DNA from: an uncultured Muribaculaceae bacterium
GTDB taxonomy: Bacteria; Bacteroidota; Bacteroidia; Bacteroidales; Muribaculaceae
Direction: 5' to 3'
Assembly (NCBI GenBank): GCA_910587075.1
Contig: CAJUKE010000001.1
Span: forward strand, 1-64,000
Length of the DNA: 64,000 bases
Shown one piece after another: positions 16,515-25,741 of this stretch. The position numbers and the translations under genes were made by a program. The first letter of the stretch is position 1; the number at the start of each line of letters is the position of its first letter. The notes beneath the pieces were generated by a model, which was not told the origin of the DNA, searched no databases, and worked only from the letters and a program-made list of their open reading frames with translations.

Positions 16515-18488
16515 ATGAGTGACGTAATCAAGCTATTGCCCGACTCGGTGGCAAACCAGATAGCCGCCGGAGAAGTAATCCAGCGCCCGGCCTCGGTAAT
16601 CAAGGAACTGGTTGAGAACGCCGTCGACGCCGGAGGCAAGTCAATCAAGATAATACTCCGCGACGCGGGAAAAACCCTCATACAGGTAATCGACGACGGT
16701 TGCGGCATGACCGACACCGACGCCCGCCTCGCGTTCGAGCGCCACGCGACATCAAAAATACGCGATGCCGCCGACCTTTTCGAGCTCCACACAATGGGGT
16801 TCCGCGGCGAGGCGCTCCCGTCAGTGGCCGCCGTGGCCCAGATTGAGCTGCGCACCATGCGGCGGGGCGACAGCGTCGGCACCTATCTCGAAATCTCGGG
16901 ATCGAAGTTCGAGGGACAGCGCCCCGAAGCGTGCGCCCCGGGCACCAACATAATGGTGAAGAACCTCTTCTTCAACGTTCCGGCCCGACGCAAATTCCTC
17001 AAACGCGACTCGGTGGAGCTCTCGCACATAATACACGAGTTCGAGCGGCTCGCCCTGGTGAACCCCTCGCTGGAGTTCCTGCTGGCGCATAACGACGTGA
17101 CACTCCACCAACTGCTTCCCGGCTCGCTCAAACAGCGCATCGCCGGACTGTTCGGCAAGTCGCTCGACCGGCAGCTCATACCCGTCGAGACCTCCACGCC
17201 GCTGGTGAAAATCACCGGGTTCGTGTGCCTGCCGGAGAACGCCCGCAAGCGCAACCCGCTGCAATACTTCTTCGTCAACGGCCGCAATATGCGCCACCCC
17301 TACTTCCACAAGGCGGTGACCTCCTGCTACGAAGACCTCATCTCGGCCGATTCGCAGCCCAACTACTTCCTGAACTTCGAAGTAGACCCGCAGACCATCG
17401 ACGTGAACATCCACCCGACAAAGAACGAAATCAAGTTCGAGAACGAGCAGCCCATATGGCAGATACTCGTCGCGGCTATCAAGGAGTGTCTCGGGAAGTT
17501 CAACGTGGGGCCGGCCATCGACTTCGACTCAGCCGACGCCCCCGACATACCCGTGTTCAACCCCGACGCCACCGCCGAGCACGGCATCGTGACCGACACC
17601 TACAACCCCTTCGAAACGCCCTCCAAGGGGAAGGCTTCGGCCCTGAACTCCGGCGGAGGGGGTGCCGACTCCTGGAGGCACACCGCCGGGCGGGCCACCT
17701 CCGACTGGGACAAGCTCTACCAGGGGCTCGCGAGCCAGACCGACGCCCTCCCAGCGGTCGAGTCGTACAACCCCTTCGCGCCCGACGCCCAGGCTCCCGC
17801 CGCGGCGCTCCCCGAGGAGGAGGGGGGAATCAGCGCCTCGGCCCTCAACGATTTCCTCCCTGACGAGGAAGCGCTGACTTCCGGCGCTACCCCGCTGAAA
17901 GGCTTGCCTGAGATCGACAACACCCCGTCGGGAGCGAACATCATGCAGATCCGCAACAAATACATAATAACCCCGTCGAGGGAGGGACTCCTCGTGGTCG
18001 ACCGCTACCGCGCCCATCTGCGGGTGCTCTACGAGCGCTTCGCCGCGATGTCGGGCGGAAACCTCGGCGACACACAGCGGGTCATCTTCCCCGAGGTGCT
18101 CACGCTCACCGCATCGCAGAACGCCATATTCCTCAGTCTTACCGAGGAGGTCGCGGCTCTCGGCTTCGACCTAAGCTTCATAGGCGACAACTCCTGGAGC
18201 ATCAACGGCGTACCCTCGGCGCTCTCGCAGGGGAACCCGGTTGACGCCCTGCTCGGCATCATTGAGAACGTCACTGAGACCGGCCGCGACACCGGCGAGG
18301 AGCTCCACAAAGCCGCATCGCTGTCGATGGCCCGCTCCGCGGCGATACGTCCGGGTCAACCCCTCTCGGCGGTGGAATGCGAGCGCCTTCTGAGCGACCT
18401 GTTCTCGCTCCGCGACCCCCGCTACACCCCCGACGGCAATCCAGTGATGTTCACCCTTTCAACCGACGAAATAGCCCGACGATTATGA
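16515..18488 (+). CDS. mutL: DNA mismatch repair protein MutL
   Basis: Mismatch-repair ATPase, 657 residues. The GHKL ATPase domain is intact: KELVENAVDAG (motif I), DDGCGM, and TMGFRGEALPS. The fold continues to about residue 330, followed by a low-complexity linker and the C-terminal dimer domain (LPEIDNTPSGANIMQIRNKYI onwards). In MutL proteins with nicking activity the motif DQHAxxExxxxE is present; here the matching stretch starting at D496 reads DRYRAHLRVLYE, with His and the first Glu replaced. The nicking activity is therefore probably absent, as in species that rely on another nuclease. coaE overlaps its stop codon. Confidence 0.96.
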   Translation: MSDVIKLLPDSVANQIAAGEVIQRPASVIKELVENAVDAGGKSIKIILRDAGKTLIQVIDDGCGMTDTDARLAFERHATSKIRDAADLFELHTMGFRGEALPSVAAVAQIELRTMRRGDSVGTYLEISGSKFEGQRPEACAPGTNIMVKNLFFNVPARRKFLKRDSVELSHIIHEFERLALVNPSLEFLLAHNDVTLHQLLPGSLKQRIAGLFGKSLDRQLIPVETSTPLVKITGFVCLPENARKRNPLQYFFVNGRNMRHPYFHKAVTSCYEDLISADSQPNYFLNFEVDPQTIDVNIHPTKNEIKFENEQPIWQILVAAIKECLGKFNVGPAIDFDSADAPDIPVFNPDATAEHGIVTDTYNPFETPSKGKASALNSGGGGADSWRHTAGRATSDWDKLYQGLASQTDALPAVESYNPFAPDAQAPAAALPEEEGGISASALNDFLPDEEALTSGATPLKGLPEIDNTPSGANIMQIRNKYIITPSREGLLVVDRYRAHLRVLYERFAAMSGGNLGDTQRVIFPEVLTLTASQNAIFLSLTEEVAALGFDLSFIGDNSWSINGVPSALSQGNPVDALLGIIENVTETGRDTGEELHKAASLSMARSAAIRPGQPLSAVECERLLSDLFSLRDPRYTPDGNPVMFTLSTDEIARRL

Positions 18489-19144
18489 ACGATAACCAAA
18501 CTGGAGCGAACGCGGCTTCATCCAAACCGATATTGATCGCGGTCACAGGGGGAATCGGGAGCGGCAAATCGGTAGTGTGCCGCATACTCGCATCGCTCGG
18601 CTATCAGATTTACGACTGCGATTCCCGGGCAAAGAAACTAATGGAGGAGTCGGACTCCATCAAGGAAACGCTAAAGCGGGAAATAACCCCCGAGGCCGTC
18701 AACCCCGACGGGTCGATAAAACGCCGCGCCATTGCCGACGTGGTGTTCTCCGACCCGGAAAAACTCGCCATACTCGACCGCGCCGTACACTCGGCGGTGA
18801 CCGCCGACATACTCCGTTGGCGCGACAACGCCTCCTCCGCAACCCCGGCGCCCGACCTACTGTTTGTAGAGACCGCCATACCGATCAAAAGCGGCCTCTA
18901 CAGACTGGTCGACGACATTTGGGAGGTGACCGCCCCGGAAGAGGTGCGCGTGGCCCGCGCCGTCAGCCGCGACAACTCCAGCGAGGAAGCCGTAAGGGGG
19001 CGCATAGCCAGTCAGGCTGCCGAATCCCCATCGCTGCACTCCGCGGCCAATCCGGCCGAAAACATCAGCTGCCGCACACTCCCTAACGATGGCGAAGCGC
19101 CTCTACTTCCCGCCATACTCGAACTGCTCGCGCTATATAAATAA
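18485..19144 (+). CDS. coaE: dephospho-CoA kinase
   Basis: Catalyses the last step of coenzyme A synthesis, phosphorylating dephospho-CoA at the 3'-hydroxyl of the ribose. The ATG overlaps the mutL stop (ATGA), giving 219 residues; an upstream start at 18377 would bury the protein behind about 36 Arg/Pro-rich residues inside mutL and is rejected. The P-loop is VTGGIGSGKSVVCR; the CoA-binding stretch YDCDSRAKKLM and the LFVETAIPIKSGLY lid region follow. It is coupled to mutL and ends in a strong bidirectional terminator. Confidence 0.93.
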   Translation: MNDNQTGANAASSKPILIAVTGGIGSGKSVVCRILASLGYQIYDCDSRAKKLMEESDSIKETLKREITPEAVNPDGSIKRRAIADVVFSDPEKLAILDRAVHSAVTADILRWRDNASSATPAPDLLFVETAIPIKSGLYRLVDDIWEVTAPEEVRVARAVSRDNSSEEAVRGRIASQAAESPSLHSAANPAENISCRTLPNDGEAPLLPAILELLALYK

Positions 19145-19164
19145 ATACCAGCTCTAAAAATATT

Positions 19165-19217
19165 CCGCCCCGGCTCATCGGTTCCTGCGAGAGGTTCCTA
19201 TGAGCCAGGGCGGCTTT
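19165..19217. terminator. bidirectional terminator between coaE and the META lipoprotein
   Basis: CCGCCC...GGCTCAT pairs with ATGAGCC...GGGCGG around an 18-base loop, followed by CTTTAT. It lies between convergent genes. Confidence 0.7.
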
Positions 19218-19236
19218 ATCGTTCTGTCCGTCGGGA

Positions 19237-20334
19237 TCAGTTGTCGGCGGGGAGCTGTATGCGGGTGAGGGTGAAGAGCTGCTTGCCGTCGGGCGAGGTC
19301 AGTTCAACGGTGTCGAGCGAGGTTGGCTTGGCGCTCTCAACCGATTCAAGGGCGAGAAGGAACTCGGTCTCGCGGCTGTCGGGGGGGCACATCATACGGG
19401 TGGTGGCCACGTCGACAAACTGCAGGGAGTGCTTCTTATCGGGGTCGATGAATATTCTGCCGTTCAAGAGGTTGCACCCCGTGGTGCCGTGGAGCTGAAG
19501 GTCGGTTATGTTGATGGTAAGTGAGGCGGGGTCGCCGTCGGAGGTCACCAGCGGAGTGCCGTTGAGGGTGTCAACCTTCCACGCGCCGTTGAGGAAGTCC
19601 ATATTGTGGCGGCGGAGCACCAGCACCGGCTGGGTGCTCTTCCCGTCAAGTAGGTCGAGGAAGGTTATGGGGCCTTCGACGCGGGCGCTGTAAGAGGTGA
19701 CATCGCTGACAGCCAAATTGATGAGATACTCAAACTGCGTGTCCTGACACATTTTGAGGGTCGAAATCATATTGTCGAGGCGCAGGGCGTGGTCGGCGCC
19801 TTCCACGAGGTCGCCGTTAATATAGTTGCAACCATTGTTGCCGTAGAACCGCTTGGCGGCGAGGTCAAAGGTGATGTAGGGGCGCTCCTCGCCGGTAACC
19901 ACGTTGCCGCGCACGGAGTAAATCGTCCATTCACCCTCGATGGTGAAATCCTTGTCGAGGTTGGGGTTGTACACCGGGGTGCGGTTGGCAGCCGTGGCAG
20001 CGGCCTGCTCCTCGGTAAGGGGGCGGCGGTTATCGGCCTGCGCGGGCACTGCGGGGGTCTTCTTGTTATCCTTGGCGGCGGATGCCGAAGCTTCGGCGCG
20101 TCCTTTCTTCACCCCCTTGGGTTCGGTGGCCGTCGAGGGGGTGGTTTTAGCGCCCCCGTTCTTGGGAGGTGTGAGTGTTTTCCCCGAAGACTCAGTCGTG
20201 CGCTGCGAGGTAATCTGGCCGGAGGATCCGGCTACCTTGTTGTCCGACGATCCTTTGAAGAGGGAGCACGATGGGGTGACCGCCATCAATGCGGCGGCTC
20301 CCGCGAAGGCGAGTATGCTGTTAGAAACTTTCAT
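19237..20334 (-). CDS. lipoprotein with two META (HslJ-like) domains
   Basis: A 365-residue outer-membrane lipoprotein candidate. The signal peptide ends in the lipobox VTPSC (Cys23). A 90-residue Ser/Thr/Lys/Pro-rich linker follows. Two META domains come next: the first with GNNGCNYINGD and STLKMCQD, the second with GTTGCNLLNGR and ATTRMMCPPD. Each has the paired cysteines that in HslJ-type domains form a disulfide. Relatives are linked to stress or antibiotic tolerance, but no specific function can be assigned here. The gene stands alone, divergent from the galactoside locus. Confidence 0.85.
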   Translation of the reverse strand: MKVSNSILAFAGAAALMAVTPSCSLFKGSSDNKVAGSSGQITSQRTTESSGKTLTPPKNGGAKTTPSTATEPKGVKKGRAEASASAAKDNKKTPAVPAQADNRRPLTEEQAAATAANRTPVYNPNLDKDFTIEGEWTIYSVRGNVVTGEERPYITFDLAAKRFYGNNGCNYINGDLVEGADHALRLDNMISTLKMCQDTQFEYLINLAVSDVTSYSARVEGPITFLDLLDGKSTQPVLVLRRHNMDFLNGAWKVDTLNGTPLVTSDGDPASLTINITDLQLHGTTGCNLLNGRIFIDPDKKHSLQFVDVATTRMMCPPDSRETEFLLALESVESAKPTSLDTVELTSPDGKQLFTLTRIQLPADN

Positions 20335-20470
20335 TGTCTTACTGTTGTTTACAAATATAACTCAGGAAATTGTACGCGCGGGCGCCGTCAGCGCCCGGAA
20401 TTAGTGGATAGCTTTTGCAAATCTAACAAATAAAATCCTGTTTTTAACTCGCGCCAGTTGAAAATTTGCT

Positions 20471-20478
20471 TAATTTTG
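20471..20478 (+). promoter_or_regulatory. -7 box of the clan GH-A glycosidase gene, decides its start
   Basis: TAATTTTG matches TAnnTTTG. It lies downstream of the TTG at 20458 and upstream of the TTG at 20500, so only the later codon can be on the transcript. Confidence 0.55.
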
Positions 20479-20499
20479 CATAATTTAAAATCCATTGCC

Positions 20500-22995
20500 T
20501 TGAAAAATATATTGCTCGCGGGAGTTATATTATTGACTGCCGCGGCCGAGTCGGACGGCGCCGACCTGCAAGGGCGCTATTACGGCACCAACTACACACT
20601 ACCATTCGCCCACGGCTACCGGGCCGCCTCCACCCTCGGGAAAGACCCGAAAGCGGAGATTGACCGCGATGTGTACCACATGGCGCGCCTGGGCCTTAAC
20701 GGGTTCAGAATACACCTGTGGGATGCCGAGCTGGCCGACTCCGCGGGAAACCTGCTGGATAACGGCCACCTCGACCTGCTCGACTACCTTTTCGCCCGAC
20801 TTGAGGAGCGCGGCATACCGATCATTATAACCGCGCAGACCAATTTCGGCAACGGGTACCCGGAGAGGAACATCGACACCGGGGCTTTCACCTACGACTA
20901 TGACAAGTGCGCCATCCACTCCGACCCTGACGCCGTGGCGGCACAGGAGAGATACCTGCGCCAACTCGCCTCGCACAAGAACCGGTATACCGGGAAGCGG
21001 TATGCCGAAGACCCCGCCATCCTGGCTATGGAAATCAACAACGAGCCGTGCCACACGGCCCCGGCGCCGGAAGTCCGCCGATATATCGACCGAATGGCCG
21101 ACACGCTGAGGAGCGCCGGGTGGAGCAAACCGATTCTCTACAACGCCAGCCACAACGGGGATGTGGCCGCGGCATATTTCGAGTCCAAGGTCAACGGCAC
21201 CACCTATCAGTGGTACCCTGTGGGGCTCGTATCGGGCCGCGAACGCCGCGGCAACTACCTGCCGTATGTCGACAGCTACAAGATACCATTCGACACCCTC
21301 CACGGATTCAACGATAAATTCAAGGTAATCTACGAGTTTGACCCCGCCGACCGGCTCGACGGTTATATGTACCCGGCCATCGCCCGCACATTCGCCCGAG
21401 AGGGGTTCCGATGGGCCACCCAGTTTGCCTACGACCCGCTGTTTCTCGCCCCTTACAACACCGAATACCAGACCCACTACCTCAACCTGGCCTACACGCC
21501 CCGCAAGGCCTTGAGTATGATGATCGCCGGGGAGGCGATGCGGTCGGTGCCCGAGGGAGCCGATTACGGCAAATACCCCGCCGACACTGTTTTCGGCGAC
21601 TTCCTCGTAAGTCACAACCGCGATTTAGCCGCGCTTAATTCCGGGGAGAAGTTCCTATACACCAATTCAAACGACCTGCGGCCCAAAGCGCCGGAACGGC
21701 TGCGGCAGGTAGCGGGCTACGGGACATCGCCCGTGGTCGGATATGATGGCACGGGAGCATATTTCCTCGACTTGGCGGCGCCCGGAGTCTGGAGGCTGGA
21801 AGTGATGCCCGACCACCATTTCACCGCCGACCCATTCGGCAAACCATCACTTTCAAGGCCGATGGCGTGGGTTGATTTCCCCGACTACCGCCCCATGACC
21901 ATCAAGCTCCCGGGACTCGGCAACTCATACACCGCCGTCCGGGCCGACAACCCGTCGGAGAGGCAGACCGCCAGCGATGCCACCATAAAGGTGACACCCG
22001 GCGTATACCTGCTCGGCAAGAACGCCGAGTCGCTTGACCCGTCGCGTCTCCCCGCCCGCGTTGGGAATATTGGACTGACGGAGTTCGTCATGCCCGCGAA
22101 TCCGGCCCCCATCCCACTCCACGCCAACCACGCGGCTCCAACCGCCGCGGTAAATGGGGAAGACCTCCGGCTTAACATAGAGGCATTCGGCGGCGAAGGG
22201 GTCGACTCGGTGGTCGTATACCCCGTGACCGCCTCCTTCTGGAACAACCACAACACCCTCTACCGAGCCGCGGTTACTACCCCCTACAATTATCAGGCGA
22301 CCATACCGGCGACCGATCTCTCGGGCAAAAGGGATTTCGGATACCGCGTCGCGGTTTTCTCCGGCGGCGAAGCCCGCACATTCCCCGACGGCCACAGCGG
22401 CACACCGCTCGACTGGGACGCGCCCGAGGGCACACCAGCCTACCGAGTGGAGGTTCTCGCTCCCGACTCCCCACTGGTGCTTCTCGATGCCGCTTCAGGC
22501 ACGGATGGTGCCGAGTTCGCCACGATTCCCGACTCCTGGGGGCAGGCGTGGCTCACCCCGCTCCGCGAAGCGCCTATCGGAGAAAATTCCTTGGAAATAG
22601 CCGCCAAGCCCTCGGGTGACATCCGGGGCGTGCTTACCAAGACGCTCCGCTCCTACCCCGAGGCGCTCACACGCGGCAAGCGGGTGCTGAAAGCGCGCTT
22701 CGGAGAGGCTGACGGCGTTGACTCGCTGCGCGTACTGCTTACCGACCGCGACGGAATCACCTTCGGCGCGACTGCCAGGCCATCGGCGGGCGCGGTCGTG
22801 GAAATCCCCCTTGACTCGATGTCACTGGTACCCACGCTGCTCGTCCCGGCCCCCTACCCCGGCTTTCTGCCGCGCGAGTTCACCCCCGAGGGGGCACACG
22901 CGCTCAACCCGCGGCGTATCGAGAAACTGCAGTTCGACGTGCCCTTCGACTACAACGGGGGCCGCGTGACAATCATCGGCGCTTGGCTTGAATAG
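20500..22995 (+). CDS. clan GH-A glycoside hydrolase (GH5-like) with beta-sandwich tail
   Basis: Secreted glycosidase of 831 residues with a signal peptide after a TTG start (LKNILLAGVILLTAAAESDG). The N-terminal 400 residues form a (beta/alpha)8 barrel. The acid/base glutamate is in EINNEPCH (E182) and the likely nucleophile is in VIYEFDPAD (E279), as in clan GH-A families such as GH5. The remaining half lacks catalytic motifs and looks like beta-sandwich domains. The substrate is uncertain; position before a GH2 beta-galactosidase and galK, galE suggests a galactose- or mannose-containing glycan. There is no ATG near the start; an earlier TTG at 20458 lies before the promoter box. Confidence 0.72.
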   Translation: MKNILLAGVILLTAAAESDGADLQGRYYGTNYTLPFAHGYRAASTLGKDPKAEIDRDVYHMARLGLNGFRIHLWDAELADSAGNLLDNGHLDLLDYLFARLEERGIPIIITAQTNFGNGYPERNIDTGAFTYDYDKCAIHSDPDAVAAQERYLRQLASHKNRYTGKRYAEDPAILAMEINNEPCHTAPAPEVRRYIDRMADTLRSAGWSKPILYNASHNGDVAAAYFESKVNGTTYQWYPVGLVSGRERRGNYLPYVDSYKIPFDTLHGFNDKFKVIYEFDPADRLDGYMYPAIARTFAREGFRWATQFAYDPLFLAPYNTEYQTHYLNLAYTPRKALSMMIAGEAMRSVPEGADYGKYPADTVFGDFLVSHNRDLAALNSGEKFLYTNSNDLRPKAPERLRQVAGYGTSPVVGYDGTGAYFLDLAAPGVWRLEVMPDHHFTADPFGKPSLSRPMAWVDFPDYRPMTIKLPGLGNSYTAVRADNPSERQTASDATIKVTPGVYLLGKNAESLDPSRLPARVGNIGLTEFVMPANPAPIPLHANHAAPTAAVNGEDLRLNIEAFGGEGVDSVVVYPVTASFWNNHNTLYRAAVTTPYNYQATIPATDLSGKRDFGYRVAVFSGGEARTFPDGHSGTPLDWDAPEGTPAYRVEVLAPDSPLVLLDAASGTDGAEFATIPDSWGQAWLTPLREAPIGENSLEIAAKPSGDIRGVLTKTLRSYPEALTRGKRVLKARFGEADGVDSLRVLLTDRDGITFGATARPSAGAVVEIPLDSMSLVPTLLVPAPYPGFLPREFTPEGAHALNPRRIEKLQFDVPFDYNGGRVTIIGAWLE

Positions 22996-23035
22996 CGCGC
23001 CTCCAGTCTTACAAAAACAGATTAACCACACATAT

Positions 23036-25540
23036 ATGAAAAAGACAGCAACACTGGCAATGGCAGCTCTTCTCGCCGCCCTACCCGCCGCGGCAAGAAG
23101 GGAGATTTCCCTATCGGGCGACTGGGAGTTTGCCAAAATTGATTCCACGGGGGTAGCCGGCAAGTGGCAGACCGTGAGGGTGCCGCACGACTGGGCAATA
23201 CACGAGCCGTTTTCCCGCGACAACGACCTCCAGGAGGTGGCCGTGGAGCAGAACGGTGAGACCGAGAAAACAGTAAAAACCGGGCGTACAGGCGGCCTCC
23301 CCTATATGGGGCGGGGCGAATACAGACGCAGTTTCGAGGTGGCCGACACCGCGGGCGAGCGCTTCACGCTCGTTTTCGACGGCGCCATGTCGAATCCCCG
23401 CGTTTCGGTCAACGGACGCGAGGTTGGACGCTGGGCCTACGGCTACAACTCGTTCTACATCGACCTCCCGGCCGGTGTCATAAAGCCGGGCACCAACACC
23501 ATCACCGTAGAGCTTGAAAACAAGCCCCAAAGCTCCCGATGGTACCCCGGTGCCGGGCTGTACCGAGGTGTAAGCCTGATAGAGACCTCCGGGATACGCG
23601 TCCCGGTGTGGGGCACATACATCACCACCCCCTACGTCACCGCGGAGGAGGCATCAGTGAAACTCACCACCAACATCGAAGGCGCCAGAAAGGGGGAGAA
23701 GGTGATGGTGCTAACCGACATTGTCGACCCTCAGGGCAAAGTGGTTGCTACCAATAACTCGGCATACTACTCGCAGGGGCAACCCTTCACCCAGAACTTC
23801 CTCGTGAAGAGCCCCGAACGCTGGTCGCCCGACACTCCGGCACTCTACGAAGCGCGCACCACGCTGCAGGTCGACGGTAAAACCGTTGACACCTACACAA
23901 CCCGCTTCGGCATACGCTCGCTGGAATATATCCCCGAAAAAGGATTCTTCCTCAACGGGGAGTACACCAAATTCAAAGGGGTGTGCAACCACCACGACCT
24001 GGGCCCGCTCGGAGCCGCTGTGAACCGCGCCGCGCTGCGCCACCAGATTGAAATGCTGAAGGATATGGGCGCTAACGCCATACGCACCTCCCACAATATG
24101 CCGGCCCCCGAACTGGTCGAACTCTGCGACGAGATGGGCATGATGCTTATGGTGGAACCGTTTGACGACTGGGGCTTCCGCCCGAAAAGCCTCAACGGCT
24201 ACGGCTCGATTTTCAAGGAGTGGGCCGCGAGGGATATGGAGAATATGCTTCGCCACTACCGCAACAACCCCTCGGTGGTGATGTGGAGCATCGGCAACGA
24301 GGTACCCAGCCAGTGGGGTCCCGACGGAGTCAGCGAATTGCAGATGCTGATGGACATATGCCACCGCGAGGACCCCACCCGCCCTGTAACCTGCGGTATG
24401 GACCAGATAGGTTCGGTGCTCGACAACGGGTTTGCCGCCGCCCTCGACATCCCCGGCTTCAACTACAAGCCGCAGTACTACCTGCGGGCCTACGAGACAC
24501 TGCCGCAGAGGCTCGTGCTGGGCACGGAGACCGCCTCGACCGTTTCGTCGCGCGGCTGCTATGTGTTCCCGATGCAGCTAAAGGCCAACGCCGTGCATGA
24601 CAGCCACCAGTCGTCGAGCTACGACACCGAGTTCTGCTACTGGAGCAACATACCCGACATCGACTTCGCCATGGACGATGATTACCCCTGGATGATAGGC
24701 CAGTTCGTGTGGACCGGCTTCGACTATCTCGGCGAGCCGTCGCCCTACGACACCGACGCGTGGCCCAACCATTCGAGCGTGTTCGGCATCATTGACCTCG
24801 CGTCGCTCCCCAAGGACCGCTACTACCTCTACCGCTCGCAGTGGAACGACCGCGACAACACCCTCCACATACTCCCCCACTGGACCTGGCCCGGTCGCGA
24901 AGGAAAGGTCACGCCGGTGGTAGCCTACACCTCCTACCCCGCCGCCGAGCTGTTTGTCAACGGCAAGTCGATGGGCGTGCGCCGCAAAGCTCTCCCGGAG
25001 AAACTCGACTACACCGAAGTGGCCTCCAAACCATACTGGGAGCGGGGCGACGTGGAGCACATATCCCGCGCCAACGACCGCAAGGCGATGGACCGCTACC
25101 GCCTCGTGTGGGACGACGTTGTATATGAACCGGGCGAAATCCGCATCGTGGCCCTCGACGAAAACGGCAAACCCGCCGCCGAAGCCTTTGAGCGCACCGC
25201 CGGGAAACCGCGCCAGATAATCCTCTCGGCCGACAGAAACGAAATCACCGCCGACGGCGACGACCTCGTATACATCACCGTCAGAGTGGCTGACAAGGAT
25301 GGCAATCCCGTCCCGACCGACGACCGTATGGTCAAATTCACCGTCAGCGGCGCCGCCGAGTTCCTCGCCACAGCCAACGGCGACCCCACCTGCCTGCTCC
25401 GATTCGACGAGCCGCGCATGAAACTGTTCTCGGGCGCGGCCACCTGCATACTCCGCGCCGCGTCGACCCCCGGCACCGCGACATTGAAGGTGACCGCCCC
25501 CGGTGTGAAACCCGCTGAAATCACCATCGACGTGAAATAA
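23036..25540 (+). CDS. GH2 family beta-galactosidase
   Basis: Secreted beta-galactosidase, 834 residues, signal peptide MKKTATLAMAALLAALPAAA. Domain order: sugar-binding jelly roll (SLSGDWEFAKI, VRVPHDWAI), immunoglobulin-like domain, TIM barrel, a DUF4982-type domain (VAYTSYPAAELFVNGKSMG) and an Ig-like C-terminal domain. The acid/base is E422 in SIGNEVPS; the nucleophile is E498 in GTETAST. I start at 23036, since the frame upstream has no signal peptide. It lies 40 bases after the clan GH-A gene and a terminator separates it from galK. It likely acts in the periplasm on galactosides released by the upstream enzyme. Confidence 0.9.
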   Translation: MKKTATLAMAALLAALPAAARREISLSGDWEFAKIDSTGVAGKWQTVRVPHDWAIHEPFSRDNDLQEVAVEQNGETEKTVKTGRTGGLPYMGRGEYRRSFEVADTAGERFTLVFDGAMSNPRVSVNGREVGRWAYGYNSFYIDLPAGVIKPGTNTITVELENKPQSSRWYPGAGLYRGVSLIETSGIRVPVWGTYITTPYVTAEEASVKLTTNIEGARKGEKVMVLTDIVDPQGKVVATNNSAYYSQGQPFTQNFLVKSPERWSPDTPALYEARTTLQVDGKTVDTYTTRFGIRSLEYIPEKGFFLNGEYTKFKGVCNHHDLGPLGAAVNRAALRHQIEMLKDMGANAIRTSHNMPAPELVELCDEMGMMLMVEPFDDWGFRPKSLNGYGSIFKEWAARDMENMLRHYRNNPSVVMWSIGNEVPSQWGPDGVSELQMLMDICHREDPTRPVTCGMDQIGSVLDNGFAAALDIPGFNYKPQYYLRAYETLPQRLVLGTETASTVSSRGCYVFPMQLKANAVHDSHQSSSYDTEFCYWSNIPDIDFAMDDDYPWMIGQFVWTGFDYLGEPSPYDTDAWPNHSSVFGIIDLASLPKDRYYLYRSQWNDRDNTLHILPHWTWPGREGKVTPVVAYTSYPAAELFVNGKSMGVRRKALPEKLDYTEVASKPYWERGDVEHISRANDRKAMDRYRLVWDDVVYEPGEIRIVALDENGKPAAEAFERTAGKPRQIILSADRNEITADGDDLVYITVRVADKDGNPVPTDDRMVKFTVSGAAEFLATANGDPTCLLRFDEPRMKLFSGAATCILRAASTPGTATLKVTAPGVKPAEITIDVK

Positions 25541-25586
25541 CAGCCCGCCTTAAACAAGCTCCGAACACCGCGCGCCGCGGTAAAGC

Positions 25587-25627
25587 ATCCCGCCGAAAGC
25601 AAAAAAACGCTAACGGCGGGATTTTTT
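25587..25627 (+). terminator. Rho-independent terminator after the GH2 gene
   Basis: ATCCCGCCG pairs with CGGCGGGAT around an A-rich loop, followed by TTTTT. Confidence 0.88.
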
Positions 25628-25663
25628 ACACTCCGCAAGGCGGGGAGTAACGGAAAAAATGCC

Positions 25664-25671
25664 TAAATTTG
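25664..25671 (+). promoter_or_regulatory. -7 box before galK
   Basis: TAAATTTG, about 70 bases before the galK ATG. The -33 region is not convincing. Confidence 0.4.
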
Positions 25672-25741
25672 TGGGAAATACGGCGGAATGCGCCCAGCGG
25701 CGCCCCGCCACCTCAGACAACCAAACAATTCGATTATATCC

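Noticed and set aside
20458..20499. Earlier TTG start of the clan GH-A glycosidase gene
   Set aside because: It lies upstream of the promoter -7 box and would put extra residues in front of the signal peptide.
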